Counted from the first letter of the stretch, positions 1 through 9,187 are shown. The stretch is 64,000 nt of DNA from Pseudomonadota bacterium (GCA_018971485.1 JAGXAQ010000002.1:107706-171705); one strand, 5' to 3'. Notes: generated by a model not told the origin, from the sequence alone. Made by a program: numbers and translations.

Positions 1-489
1 ACAACAGGGCTTGCAAACGGCCAGCGAATCCAGAAAAATAGTTGCCGGATTATGGCCCAAGGTGCGCTAGATGAGCTCAATTCTGCAATAGGGTGCATCC
101 TGGCCTACTCCCTACCCGCTTCCATTGAACATGACCTGACATTTATTCAGACAGCCCTGTTCGAGCTAGGGGCTCTACTAAGCCTCAGCGCTCGCCCTGT
201 TCCCGATGCAAATTGGCTAGAACATGCCATTGACAGGCTCGACTGCAAACTTCCAGCACTTCGAACATTTATCATGCCAGGGGGAGGGCCGGCAGGGGCG
301 GCCACACACTTTGCCAGAAGTGTCTGCCGGCGTGCTGAAGTGAGCCTGTGGCAGCTTAACGCAACAGAACCGGTTGATCCGGCCTTTCTCGTCTATCTAA
401 ACCGCCTGTCAGATTATTTGTTTGTTGCTGCACGAATGATTAACCACATGGACAGCCTACCTGAAATACCCTGGAATCCAGAATCATGA
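1..489 (+). CDS. Cob(I)alamin adenosyltransferase, PduO type (5' end beyond window)
   Basis: Transfers the adenosyl group of ATP to cob(I)alamin to make coenzyme B12. The frame is open back to base 1, and the residues before the first internal ATG (base 52) still match the family: TTGLANGQR resembles the N-terminal TGDxGTTGLxxG nucleotide loop, so the gene starts outside the window and the ATG at 52 is internal. The family motifs LDELNSAIG, FIMPGGGPAGA, ARSVCRRAE and YLNRLSDYLFVAARMIN follow in the usual order, and the C-terminus is complete. btuF lies 366 bases downstream on the same strand, which suggests a cobalamin uptake and activation locus. The family assignment is firm; the exact start is unknown. 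Confidence 0.92.
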   Translation, partial: TTGLANGQRIQKNSCRIMAQGALDELNSAIGCILAYSLPASIEHDLTFIQTALFELGALLSLSARPVPDANWLEHAIDRLDCKLPALRTFIMPGGGPAGAATHFARSVCRRAEVSLWQLNATEPVDPAFLVYLNRLSDYLFVAARMINHMDSLPEIPWNPES

Positions 490-541
490 ACATCACGAAA
501 ATCCATACCCTTAACCTGCCCTTCCAGAGCAGGAAAGGATA

Positions 542-778
542 TTAATTGTCCATCAGGTGCTGAACCTTCTTTTTAATATCAGCTATAGCCAGATTTTCCG
601 CAACCATCTTCCCATCCCGATCATACATACGATAATGTCCAATACGATCCTCAGCAGTCATAAACTGAAGGAAATAACGCCATCGCGACTCATCACCCAC
701 ATAAACATACCGATCCGCATCTTTATAAACCCGACAGGTCGTACCAACAGGCCGGACGCTTTTCATCCAAATCTTCAT
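542..778 (-). CDS. Small hypothetical protein, 78 aa
   Basis: I do not recognise this protein. It is hydrophilic, rich in charged and aromatic residues (RYVYVGDESRWRYF, HYRMYDRDGK), and has neither a signal peptide nor a membrane segment. I start it at the ATG ending at 778 because an AGGAG sits five bases before it; an in-frame start seven codons upstream has no such site. It lies alone on the minus strand between two plus-strand cobalamin genes, so it must have its own promoter. The opposite strand is open over part of the same stretch, but that reading has no ribosome site and low-complexity composition. Confidence 0.6.
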   Translation of the reverse strand: MKIWMKSVRPVGTTCRVYKDADRYVYVGDESRWRYFLQFMTAEDRIGHYRMYDRDGKMVAENLAIADIKKKVQHLMDN

Positions 779-854
779 GATTACTCCTGAACATGCCATT
801 TACATCTGCGCGATCATACCATACGCTTTATTAAATTTGATTCGGTAACAACTT

Positions 855-1694
855 ATGCGTGGACTATATCTCATCTCTTTTCTAGTCTTTTACCTGTTTT
901 GGGTGACCTCAACCCAGGCTGATTCCTTCGTTGCCAAAAGAATCGTGACTCTGGCTCCCAATATTGCCCAACTTGTTATAGATGCCGGGGCAGGAAACCG
1001 TCTGGTAGGGGTTACAGCCTGGACCAGCTTACCCGCAACCATCCATGCGCTTCCTATCGGTGACAGCGAACACATCAATCTGGAGCAGATCCTGTCCCTA
1101 AAACCCGATCTGATTCTAGCCTGGCAAGGCGGAACTCCACCCTATGTTATCCATCAGCTTCACAAGCTGGGTCTGAATGTAGTAACCCTGGATACGGCAA
1201 CGCTTGAAGACATTGGGCCTGCATTAATCAAGATTGGACAGTTGGCGCATACCCTAGCCCAGGCTCAACAGGTAGCCAGCAACTTTAACAATGAACTGCA
1301 CCAGTTACACCATCAAGGTAAATTACAAGCACCACTTTCTGTATTTATCGATATTTGGGATAGCCCGTTGATGACCATAAACGGCACAAACTTCATGAGC
1401 GAAGCTGCCAGCATTTGCAACGCACACAACATCTATGCACACAACAAATTACTGACCCCCCTTGTTTCACTCGAATCCCTCATTACCCTGAACCCCGATG
1501 TCATCATCACTTTCTCGGACCAAAGTCGTTCTATCTGGATTAAAAGACATTTTCCAAGAGCTGCCCGTAAAAAACAGATCATCATTCTTAACGCAAGCAA
1601 ATTCACGCAGGCCACCCCTGCCATTCTGGGTCAGATTAAATTGCTTTGCCATGATCTGGATAAAATACGCAGAACCAAAAACCAGCCTGCATAA
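855..1694 (+). CDS. btuF: Periplasmic cobalamin-binding protein, BtuF/TroA-like
   Basis: Substrate-binding protein of an ABC importer, most likely for vitamin B12. Residues 1-22 form a signal peptide (hydrophobic core LISFLVFYLFWV, cleavage after TQA). The mature part has the class III binding-protein pattern: RIVTLAPNIAQLVIDAGAG near residue 30, the LKPDLILAW element near 84, and a second-lobe NPDVIITF near 215. Its 279 residues fit the family. No btuC or btuD is visible here, so the permease and ATPase would be beyond the left edge or elsewhere. The corrinoid adenosyltransferase upstream supports a cobalamin substrate, but a related iron chelate cannot be excluded from sequence alone. Confidence 0.85.
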   Translation: MRGLYLISFLVFYLFWVTSTQADSFVAKRIVTLAPNIAQLVIDAGAGNRLVGVTAWTSLPATIHALPIGDSEHINLEQILSLKPDLILAWQGGTPPYVIHQLHKLGLNVVTLDTATLEDIGPALIKIGQLAHTLAQAQQVASNFNNELHQLHHQGKLQAPLSVFIDIWDSPLMTINGTNFMSEAASICNAHNIYAHNKLLTPLVSLESLITLNPDVIITFSDQSRSIWIKRHFPRAARKKQIIILNASKFTQATPAILGQIKLLCHDLDKIRRTKNQPA

Positions 1695-1729
1695 CTGTAA
1701 CTGCAACTTCGCAAAAGCCCCAGAAGGTG

Positions 1730-1758
1730 TTGCAGCAAGGGGGGATGGCCACTATAAT
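1730..1758 (+). promoter_or_regulatory. Sigma-70 promoter for the aminotransferase gene
   Basis: TTGCAG (1730-1735) and a perfect TATAAT (1753-1758) are separated by 17 bases. The expected transcription start near 1765 leaves a leader of about 45 bases before the ATG at 1809. Confidence 0.7.
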
Positions 1759-1808
1759 AGATAAATTTTTAATCTAACTTAGCCCCTTTTATATTTACCC
1801 AAGAAAAA

Positions 1809-2987
1809 ATGTCAATCCAATCTTTTCATCCTCCTGTTCGCACCTTACTTGGTCCTGGCCCTGCTGAAGTTCACCCGCGGGTTCTTGCCGCGATGTCGAA
1901 GCCGACCATAGGCCATCTTGATCCGGCCTTTGTTCAGATGATGGACGAACTTAAGTCCTTGCTCCAGTACGCACTCATGACCAAGAACAACATGACCATG
2001 GCTGTCTCAGCTCCAGGATCTGCCGGCATGGAAGCCTGCTTCACCAATCTTATCGAACCTGGAACAAAGGTGATCATCTGTGAAAATGGCGTATTTGCTG
2101 GACGTATGCGGGAAAATGTCGAACGGGTGGGGGGAGTGGCAATCCTAATCAAGGACGAATGGGGAAAACCCATTGACCCCAACAAGCTAAAGGACGCACT
2201 TAAAGTCCACCCCGATACCCAGGTAGTCGCCTTTGTTCATGCCGAAACCTCAACAGGCGCCTTATCCGATGCAAAAACCCTCGTAGAGATTGCCCATGAA
2301 TTCGGGGCACTGACCATTGTTGATGCAGTCACTTCTGCAGGAGGCTGCGAACTGCGGGTAGATGAATGGAATATTGATGCTATTTATTCCGGCTCACAGA
2401 AATGCCTGTCCAGTGCTGCAGGACTATCTCCCCTCAGCATGAATCCGGCAGCCATTGAACGAATCAGCAACAGAAAACATAAAGTTCCAAGCTGGTTTTT
2501 GGATGTCGGACTGGTAACTGCCTATTGGCATGGCGGGAAAAGACGCAGTTATCACCATACGGCACCTATTAACAATTTATATGGACTACACGAAGCTCTT
2601 GTCATGCTTCATCAAGAAGGCCTGGAAAACTCATGGGATCGCCACCGGTATCATCATCTTGCACTCAGGGCAGGACTTGAAGCCATGGGACTGAAATTTC
2701 TGGTTAAAGAGCCTTATCGCCTACCCCAGTTAAATGCCGTTCTTGTTCCAGAACAGGTAGATGAAGCCATAGTCCGTCAACGCCTTTTAAACGAATATAA
2801 CATTGAAATTGGTGCTGGGCTGGGCGATCTTTCTGGAAAAATCTGGCGGATTGGACTAATGGGGTACAGCAGTAATGAAAAAAATGTCCTGTTTTTCCTC
2901 ACTGCCCTGGATGAAATACTAGCCAGCATGAAAGCCCCTATCTTTAAGGGAATGGCCGTTGATGCAGCTGCCCGGGCCTATGCCTAA
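1809..2987 (+). CDS. Class V aminotransferase, serine/alanine-glyoxylate type
   Basis: PLP enzyme expected to transaminate glyoxylate to glycine with serine or alanine as donor. The N-terminus (LLGPGPAEVHPRVLAAM) is the signature of this subgroup. SAPGSAGMEA is the PLP phosphate region, DAVTSAGG holds the Asp that pairs with the pyridine nitrogen, and SGSQKCLS carries the Schiff-base lysine near residue 200. The 392 residues match the family. It has its own promoter (1730-1758). No serine-cycle or glycolate genes are nearby, so the donor and metabolic role are inferred from the family only. Confidence 0.88.
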   Translation: MSIQSFHPPVRTLLGPGPAEVHPRVLAAMSKPTIGHLDPAFVQMMDELKSLLQYALMTKNNMTMAVSAPGSAGMEACFTNLIEPGTKVIICENGVFAGRMRENVERVGGVAILIKDEWGKPIDPNKLKDALKVHPDTQVVAFVHAETSTGALSDAKTLVEIAHEFGALTIVDAVTSAGGCELRVDEWNIDAIYSGSQKCLSSAAGLSPLSMNPAAIERISNRKHKVPSWFLDVGLVTAYWHGGKRRSYHHTAPINNLYGLHEALVMLHQEGLENSWDRHRYHHLALRAGLEAMGLKFLVKEPYRLPQLNAVLVPEQVDEAIVRQRLLNEYNIEIGAGLGDLSGKIWRIGLMGYSSNEKNVLFFLTALDEILASMKAPIFKGMAVDAAARAYA

Positions 2988-3024
2988 GACTTGATTTGCG
3001 ACTCATTGGTGCCAGGATTGTCTC

Positions 3025-3059
3025 TTCCCTTGAACTGACAGGTATCATGTTCAGGGGAA
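3025..3059. other. Stem-loop between convergent genes
   Basis: TTCCCTTGAAC (3025-3035) pairs with GTTCAGGGGAA (3049-3059), giving an 11-bp stem with one G-U pair and a 13-base loop, between the stops of two converging genes. Neither strand has a T tract after it, so it is not a standard intrinsic terminator. It may still protect the 3' ends of both transcripts. Confidence 0.45.
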
Positions 3060-3060
3060 C

Positions 3061-4290
3061 CTAGCCATAAAACCAGTAGCTGACCAGTATGGCTGAAACA
3101 ATCCCGGCCAGTTCTGCTAAAAGAGCGCAAGAAATGGCATGCCGGGTATGTCGGATGCCTACTGATCCGAAATAAACCGCAATGACATAAAATGTTGTTT
3201 CGGTGCTCCCTTGAATAACACAGACCATTCTGCCAATCAGGGAGTCAGGCCCGTACTGCTGCATCCCCTGAATCATCAGCGCCCGTGCTCCACTTCCTGA
3301 CAAAGGTTTCATCAGGGCCGTTGGCAGAGCTGCAACAAAACGGGTATCCAGCCCCACCATCGCAACAACATGACGAACAACCGTAAGCATTGCATCAAGC
3401 AACCCACTAGCCTGGAATAACCCAACGGCAACCAGCATGGCAACCAGATAGGGAATCAGGACAATTGTAATCTGAAATCCCTCCTTGGCCCCTTCAACAA
3501 ACGTATCAAACACATTGATTTTTTTTATCAGGCCAGCTATTAAAAATAGCCCAATTACAGCTAAAAGCATGAGATTGCTCAAGAGCGAAGACTGCTGAAC
3601 AAGCATTTGTGGTTTTAACTGGCTAAAATAAACCACAATCAAGCCTACCAATGCACTAAGCCCGCCCACCCAACCCAGAACGACCCGGTTCAATATGGGC
3701 AATCGCTGAACTATGCTCACTGCTATCAAGCCTGTCATAGCGCTAAAATAGGTACTAATCAGAATCGGTACAAATACATCTGCCGGATTTTGCGCTCCCA
3801 TCTGTGCCCGATAGGCAAAAATCGAAATGGGGAACAAAGTCACCGCCGAAGCATTCAGAACCAAGAATAAAACCTGGGCATTGCTGGCCTCTATCGGACT
3901 GGGATTAAGATTTTGCAGTTCCCGCATGGCACGTAACCCTATTGGCGTTGCAGCATTATCCAGCCCAAACAGGTTTGCTGCGAGATTCATGCAAATTGAT
4001 CCTATTGCGGGATGTTCCCTGGGAACCTCGGGAAACAGACGGGAAAACAGGGGCCGAATCCCGCGTGTCATAAAATCAACAACCCCGGCTCGCTCACCAA
4101 TACGCATAAACCCAAGCCATAGTGACATGGTTCCAGTCAATCCTAACGCCACTTCAAATCCTAGCCTGGCATTGCTAAATGTTGCATCAACCATAGACTG
4201 GAAAAGACCTGTTTGCCCCAATACCAGATATTCAACCAGGGAATAAGCCAGAGATACGAGAAAAAAACCGGCCCAGATATAATTCAGCAC
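3061..4290 (-). CDS. Fused SpmA-SpmB nucleoside-recognition (Gate) membrane protein
   Basis: Integral membrane protein of 409 residues with two Gate (nucleoside recognition) domains. The N-terminal half matches SpmA (starts MLNYIWAGFF; contains NLAANLFGLDNAATPIG) and the C-terminal half matches SpmB (VEGAKEGFQITIVLIPYLVA, then GSGARALMI and IQGSTETTFYVIAVYFGS). About ten hydrophobic segments are visible. In spore formers these are two separate proteins of spore maturation; in Gram-negatives the fused form occurs with an unknown role, perhaps solute transport. I place the start at the GTG ending at 4290, behind GGAGGG, because this gives the family's usual N-terminus. The ATG six codons upstream has its purines directly abutting it. 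Confidence 0.85.
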   Translation of the reverse strand: MLNYIWAGFFLVSLAYSLVEYLVLGQTGLFQSMVDATFSNARLGFEVALGLTGTMSLWLGFMRIGERAGVVDFMTRGIRPLFSRLFPEVPREHPAIGSICMNLAANLFGLDNAATPIGLRAMRELQNLNPSPIEASNAQVLFLVLNASAVTLFPISIFAYRAQMGAQNPADVFVPILISTYFSAMTGLIAVSIVQRLPILNRVVLGWVGGLSALVGLIVVYFSQLKPQMLVQQSSLLSNLMLLAVIGLFLIAGLIKKINVFDTFVEGAKEGFQITIVLIPYLVAMLVAVGLFQASGLLDAMLTVVRHVVAMVGLDTRFVAALPTALMKPLSGSGARALMIQGMQQYGPDSLIGRMVCVIQGSTETTFYVIAVYFGSVGIRHTRHAISCALLAELAGIVSAILVSYWFYG

Positions 4291-4454
4291 ACACCCTCCA
4301 ACTGCCATCCTTGCAATTTGACCAGGATATGAAAAAATAATTAAAAATCATAATAATACAATATAACTGAGCCATGCCGATGGCCATCAGGATCAAGCGC
4401 GCAGCCTCATTTGACTTCTAGTGTAACAAGAGTCCTTACCCTACACACTATACA

Positions 4455-4833
4455 ATGATAGCCAGTTCCGAATTTAACCTTGACATGCAACCAAATAGTT
4501 GCATGAAACCAGATGAACATACTGTTTTTAAAGCATTGGCCGATGCCAGCCGTAGAAACCTGCCGGATAGACTATTTAAGAAAAATGGCCAGATCCTAAG
4601 CGGGCCCTGTTCCGGGCAAGACATGACCCGTCAAGCTGTAACCAGGCATCTTGACCTGCTCGAAAAAGCAAATCCTGTAGTCACAATCCAGCAAGATAGG
4701 GGAAAAACGGCACTATCTCAATCCCGTTCCAATACATGAAATCTATACACGCTGGATTAACAGATTTGAAGAAGGGCGACTTGACGCACCAGAACACCTG
4801 AAACACTCTTTACAGGAGAAAAATCATGGCTAA
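4455..4833 (+). pseudogene. ArsR-family HTH regulator, frameshifted
   Basis: Degenerate DNA-binding regulator of the ArsR/SmtB type usually paired with an AHSA1/SRPBCC gene. The first frame gives HTVFKALADASRR and the recognition helix region DMTRQAVTRHLDLLEKAN. After the G run at 4699-4702 the family sequence continues in another frame: KRHYLNPVPIHEIYTRWIN and then FEEGRLDAPEHLKHSL, ending at TAA 4831-4833. Removing one G restores a continuous QDREKRHYLNP, so the lesion is a single-base insertion. Prolines replace leucines in LPDRL and ANPVV, also a sign of decay. The real start may be the ATG at 4503. The stop overlaps the next ATG (ATGGCTAA), the usual coupled arrangement. Confidence 0.82.
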
Positions 4834-5026
4834 AACCCAATTTACCTATACAATCCATATTAAAATCAGGCCTGAACAGCTTTGGGAAGCCATTACCAAA
4901 CCTGACTTCAGTCAACAGTACTGGGTAGCCATACCCTCTGACCATGTCTTGGAATACCACATCTTCTGCCAATTTATCCAGATTAAACAGGCAGCGGCGC
5001 TTACACACTGTCTGCAATACCTATAA
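4826..5026 (+). pseudogene. SRPBCC/AHSA1-domain protein, truncated remnant
   Basis: The first 37 or so residues (MAKTQFTYTIHIKIRPEQLW then EAITKPDFSQQYW) are the standard N-terminus of an AHSA1-type SRPBCC protein, normally about 150 residues long. The similarity then stops, and the frame ends after 66 residues. An AGGAG lies nine bases before the ATG. Together with the frameshifted regulator in front, this is the remains of an ArsR-SRPBCC two-gene operon. Whether a short peptide is still made is unknown. Confidence 0.75.
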
Positions 5027-5046
5027 CAAAACCCCATCTCGGGGTT
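5024..5046 (-). terminator. Intrinsic terminator of nrdAB
   Basis: On the minus strand AACCCC, a five-base loop and GGGGTT form a 6-bp stem followed by TTGTTA, about 35 bases after the nrdB stop. It overlaps the end of the SRPBCC remnant. Confidence 0.65.
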
Positions 5047-5080
5047 CTGTTGTCACATTTATAACACATCAAAAAACTGA

Positions 5081-6193
5081 TTAGTCCCAGGACAAGGCTC
5101 CACCTGACTGATACTCGGTTACCCTCGTTTCAAAAAAGTTTTTTTCCTTTTTAATATCAATCATTTCAGCCATCCATGGAAAGGGGTTTTCAGCACCCGG
5201 GAAAAGGGGATCCAAGCCAATCTGCTGCATACGCCGATTAGATACATAACGTAAATATTCTTTGAACATCGGGGCATTTAATCCAAGAATACCCTGAGGC
5301 ATCGTATCTTCAGCATAGGCATATTCCAAATCAACGGCCCGTTTCATCAGATCGCGAATATCCTGACGGAATACTTCAGTCCACAGATGAGGGTTTTCAA
5401 TCTTGATAGTATTAATCAAATCAATACCGAAATTGCAATGCATCGACTCGTCCCGCAAAATATACTGATATTGCTCCGCTGCCCCTGTCATCTTGTTCTG
5501 GCGTCCTAATGCCAGGATCTGGACAAACCCGACATAGAAAAACAGGCCTTCCATAATACAGGCAAACACAATAAGGGCCTTGAGAAGTTTTTGATCATTT
5601 TCCAAAGTGCCCGTATGGAAGTCAGGGTTAGTCAACGTTTCAATAAATTCAAGTAAAAACAGGTCCTTGTCCCGGATAGAAGCAACTTCATGATACGCAT
5701 TGAATATCTCGCCTTCATCAAGACCCAGTGACTCCACAATATACTGGTAAGCATGTGTGTGAATTGCTTCCTCAAACCCCTGACGCAAAAGAAACTGGCG
5801 GCATTCCGGGGCAGTAATATGCCGATAAGTGCCAAGCACGATATTATTGGCAGCAAGGGAATCTGCCGTAACAAAAAAACCCAGGTTTCGTTTAACCAGC
5901 CTGCGCTCACCTTCACTCAGCCCGTTAGGATCCTTCCACAGGGCAATATCCCGGCTCATATTCACTTCCTGCGGCATCCAATGATTGGCACAGGTATCCA
6001 GGTATTTTTGCCAGGCCCATTTATATTTAAAAGGTACAAGCTGATTTACATCAGCCTGGCCATTAATAACCCGCTTATCTTCTACCCGCACACGGGCAGT
6101 TTTCATGTCATCTTCCTGAACGACAGGATCAGGTGCAACCGATAAAGGCTGCTGAACAGGTAGGGCGGTTATCTCATCCTCAAAAGAAAGCAT
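5081..6193 (-). CDS. nrdB: Class Ia ribonucleotide reductase, beta (radical) subunit
   Basis: Makes the tyrosyl radical for ribonucleotide reduction with NrdA, using a di-iron site and oxygen. The segment [17 protein letters not shown] holds iron ligands and, by alignment with the E. coli EAIHSRSY pattern, the radical tyrosine. [14 protein letters not shown] gives a second ligand pair. The C-terminus ([10 protein letters not shown]) is the tail that docks on NrdA. I chose the ATG ending at 6193 (370 residues) because AAGGAG lies nine bases upstream; a TTG six codons earlier lies in front of that site and is less likely. It follows nrdA by 48 bases in one operon. Confidence 0.95.
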   Translation of the reverse strand: MLSFEDEITALPVQQPLSVAPDPVVQEDDMKTARVRVEDKRVINGQADVNQLVPFKYKWAWQKYLDTCANHWMPQEVNMSRDIALWKDPNGLSEGERRLVKRNLGFFVTADSLAANNIVLGTYRHITAPECRQFLLRQGFEEAIHTHAYQYIVESLGLDEGEIFNAYHEVASIRDKDLFLLEFIETLTNPDFHTGTLENDQKLLKALIVFACIMEGLFFYVGFVQILALGRQNKMTGAAEQYQYILRDESMHCNFGIDLINTIKIENPHLWTEVFRQDIRDLMKRAVDLEYAYAEDTMPQGILGLNAPMFKEYLRYVSNRRMQQIGLDPLFPGAENPFPWMAEMIDIKKEKNFFETRVTEYQSGGALSWD

Positions 6194-6241
6194 TGATTCT
6201 GTCTCCTTCAACCATTGATATCATAAAGGAAAAACTGTTAG

Positions 6242-9079
6242 TCACTGGCAGGCTTCGCAATCCGGGTTATCAATAGCGCAGGCTTTAGGCAGGGCTTCCA
6301 TCCCGCCATCAACAGGCACCGCGTTGAGCGTGCCTGCATTAACCGTTGATTTTTCAGCATGCGTTGCCCCGAGCGTTCGCAGATAATAAGTGGTCTTCAA
6401 TCCACGAAGCCAAGCCGTTTTATAGGTCTCATCAAGCAGTTTACCCGATGGCTCAGCAATATATACGTTGAGGGACTGGGCCTGATCAATCCATTTTTGT
6501 CGTCTTGCACCCGCTTCAATAATCCATTTCGGCCCCACTTCAAATGCAGTCATGTACATAGAACGCACCTGTGGTGGAATACGATCAATACGGGCCAGGC
6601 TTCCATCAAAATACTTCATGTCAGAAATCATCACCTCATCCCATATTCCTTCCGCCTTCAGATCACGAACCAGATATTCATTTATGACTGTAAATTCCCC
6701 CGAAAGATTCGATTTGACATAAAGATTCTGATAGGTCGGCTCAATAGATGCTGTCACGCCTACAATATTGGCAATGGTTGCAGTAGGTGCAATTGCAACA
6801 CAATTGGAGTTGCGCATTCCCTGAAGCCTGATTTTGTCACGCAGGGTACTCCAGTCAAATGTCGAAGAGTCATCCACGTCAACAAACCCTCCCCGCTCCT
6901 CCCGCAACAGGGCCAAAGTATCCTGCGGCAACAGCCCCCGATGCCATTTTGAACCGGTGTAGGTTGAATAAGTGCCTCGTTCGGCAGCAAGATCGGAGGA
7001 AGCCTGATACGCATAATAACAGACCGCTTCCATGGAACGATCCGCAAACCTTACAGCCTCCTCGGAAGCATAGGACAGCTTCAGTTCATAGAGGCAATCC
7101 TGAAAACCCATCACCCCCAAGCCTACAGGACGATGTTTCAAATTCGAATTCCGCGCCTTGGCTACCGGATAAAAATTAATATCAATCACATTATCAAGCA
7201 TCCGCATGGCGGTACGGATGGTTTTTTCCAATTTCACCAGATCCAGATCCCCATCTTTAAGGTGGGCCAGAAGATTTACCGAGCCAAGATTACATACTGC
7301 AATCTCCTGATCATTGGTATTCAGGGTAATTTCAGTGCATAAATTTGAAGAGTGAACTACCCCAACATGATCCTGCGGACTCCTGATATTGCATGGATCC
7401 TTGAATGTTATCCAGGGATGGCCCGTTTCAAACAACATGGACAGCATCTTGCGCCATAACGAAACCGCTGCAATCTTCTTGAAAGGCTGAATCTCTCCTT
7501 TTCCCGCCTTTTTTTCATAAGCCACATAAGCTTTTTCAAAGTTCCTGCCAAACAGATCATGCAAGTCAGGAACATCGGATGGGCTAAAAAGAGTCCACTC
7601 TCCATTATCCATAACCCGTTTCATGAACAGATCCGGAATCCAGTTGGCGATATTCATGTCGTGCAGGCGACGGCGCTCATCCCCCGTATTCTTTCTCGCC
7701 TCAAGAAATTCCTCGATATCCAAATGCCATACTTCAAGATAGGCACACACAGCACCCTTGCGCTTTCCTCCCTGATTTACTGCCACAGCCGTATCATTGG
7801 CAACCTTAAGAAAAGGCACTACACCCTGACTTTTACCATTGGTTCCCTTGATATGGGATCCGAGGGCGCGCACATTGCTCCAGTCATTACCCAGACCCCC
7901 CGCATATTTTGACAACAGAGCATTTTCTTTAAACCCCTCGTAAATACTGTCCAGATCATCTGCAATCGTCGTCAAATAGCATGATGAAAGCTGGGAATGT
8001 CGGGTTCCAGAATTAAAAAGGGTCGGCGTGGAACTCATGAAGTCAAATGATGAAAGCACTTCGTAAAATTCAACAGCTCGTGCTTCCCGATCAATTTCAT
8101 TAAGAGCAAGGCCCATCGCCACCCGCATAAAAAAAGCCTGTGGCAATTCAATACGACGCCCTCGCACATGCAGAAAATAGCGATCATAGAGCGTCTGCAA
8201 ACCCAGGTACTGGAAATTAAGATCACGATCGGCATGCAACGATTGAGCCAGGCGCACCAGGTCATATTGCAAGAAACGTTCGTCCAGAAGCTCTTCATTT
8301 ACTCCCTGACGGATATACCCGGGGAAATACTCGACATAGCGCGACGGCATCTCTGCCTGAATTGCTTTTTCACCCAAAACCTCACGGCGAATACTATCCA
8401 TTAACAACCGGGCAGACACATAACTATAGGCTGGATCCTTTTCAATCATGGAACGTGCGGACAGAATAGCGGACTTGCCCACCTCCTCATATGGCACGCC
8501 ATCATAAAGGTTCTTGAGTGTTGACTCGATAAGACGTGTCGAATCAATTCCTTCACCCAACCCGTCACAAGCAGCAGCAATGACTGTCTGCAGCCTGTTC
8601 ATATCCAGTGGAACACGCACACCATTTTCCACGGTATTTAAGGTTGACTCCAAAGTAGGGCCATGAGCCGGTTTTTTCGCTGCCCTTTCCCGAGCCCTGT
8701 TTTCGCGATACAGCACATAAGCACGTGCCACATCATGCTCACCTGATCGCATCAATGCCAGTTCAACCTGATCCTGAACATCTTCAATATGAAAGGTACC
8801 GCCTCCGGGCTGGCGACGTAACAAGGCTTGAACGACATTTGTTGTCAAATTGGTCACCAGCTCCCTGATGCGGGCAGAAGCTGCTCCCTGCCCACCATTG
8901 ACCGCAATGAATGCTTTAGTCAATGCGATGGATATCTTCGCCGGCTCAAAACCAACCACGCTTCCATTGCGTCGAATCAACTTGTAATCAGCATAACTGC
9001 CTGCATCCGTTCCATTTGGTGTGAAGGGGGCAGGCTGGGAATGCTTAGGGGTAGATGAAGCGGCGGTAACCATCTGCAT
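6242..9079 (-). CDS. nrdA: Class Ia ribonucleotide reductase, alpha (catalytic) subunit
   Basis: Reduces ribonucleoside diphosphates to deoxyribonucleotides. The N-terminal 120 residues contain an ATP-cone allosteric domain (YKLIRRNGSVVGFEPAKIS), which follows a Ser/Pro-rich extension. Catalytic cysteines are visible in LSSCYL (near 365), NLCTEITLN (near 578) and AVCNLGSVNL (near 593). The C-terminal CAIDNPDCEACQ carries the redox pair that passes electrons from thioredoxin or glutaredoxin. The length of 945 residues fits the family. AAGGAG six bases before the ATG sets the start. Upstream lie two NrdR boxes. The enzyme does not need B12. Confidence 0.96.
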   Translation of the reverse strand: MQMVTAASSTPKHSQPAPFTPNGTDAGSYADYKLIRRNGSVVGFEPAKISIALTKAFIAVNGGQGAASARIRELVTNLTTNVVQALLRRQPGGGTFHIEDVQDQVELALMRSGEHDVARAYVLYRENRARERAAKKPAHGPTLESTLNTVENGVRVPLDMNRLQTVIAAACDGLGEGIDSTRLIESTLKNLYDGVPYEEVGKSAILSARSMIEKDPAYSYVSARLLMDSIRREVLGEKAIQAEMPSRYVEYFPGYIRQGVNEELLDERFLQYDLVRLAQSLHADRDLNFQYLGLQTLYDRYFLHVRGRRIELPQAFFMRVAMGLALNEIDREARAVEFYEVLSSFDFMSSTPTLFNSGTRHSQLSSCYLTTIADDLDSIYEGFKENALLSKYAGGLGNDWSNVRALGSHIKGTNGKSQGVVPFLKVANDTAVAVNQGGKRKGAVCAYLEVWHLDIEEFLEARKNTGDERRRLHDMNIANWIPDLFMKRVMDNGEWTLFSPSDVPDLHDLFGRNFEKAYVAYEKKAGKGEIQPFKKIAAVSLWRKMLSMLFETGHPWITFKDPCNIRSPQDHVGVVHSSNLCTEITLNTNDQEIAVCNLGSVNLLAHLKDGDLDLVKLEKTIRTAMRMLDNVIDINFYPVAKARNSNLKHRPVGLGVMGFQDCLYELKLSYASEEAVRFADRSMEAVCYYAYQASSDLAAERGTYSTYTGSKWHRGLLPQDTLALLREERGGFVDVDDSSTFDWSTLRDKIRLQGMRNSNCVAIAPTATIANIVGVTASIEPTYQNLYVKSNLSGEFTVINEYLVRDLKAEGIWDEVMISDMKYFDGSLARIDRIPPQVRSMYMTAFEVGPKWIIEAGARRQKWIDQAQSLNVYIAEPSGKLLDETYKTAWLRGLKTTYYLRTLGATHAEKSTVNAGTLNAVPVDGGMEALPKACAIDNPDCEACQ

Positions 9080-9140
9080 TGCTATCTCCTTGAGGATAGT
9101 TTCTGAATGGAGAACTTATAGTTTATTTAACACCATAAAT

Positions 9141-9156
9141 ACACAATATATAGTGT
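9141..9156 (-). promoter_or_regulatory. NrdR box 1 upstream of nrdA
   Basis: ACACAATATATAGTGT matches the NrdR consensus acaCwAtATaTwGtgt at all 16 positions. It lies about 62 bases before the nrdA start. A plausible minus-strand promoter (TTAAGA, 16 bases, TATATT) runs into it, so binding of NrdR would block transcription when deoxynucleotide levels are high. Confidence 0.85.
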
Positions 9157-9171
9157 TTTATTTAATTCTTA

Positions 9172-9187
9172 AAACTAATTCTAGTAT
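9172..9187 (-). promoter_or_regulatory. NrdR box 2 upstream of nrdA
   Basis: AAACTAATTCTAGTAT matches the NrdR consensus at 11 of 16 positions, including the key C-w-A and T-w-G triplets. Its centre is 31 bp from box 1, about three helical turns, which is the usual arrangement for NrdR box pairs. Confidence 0.65.

Noticed and set aside
557..790. Plus-strand open frame opposite the small hypothetical gene.
   Set aside because: No ribosome site, and a composition rich in Ile, Thr and His, typical of an antisense shadow; the minus-strand reading has AGGAG at the right distance.
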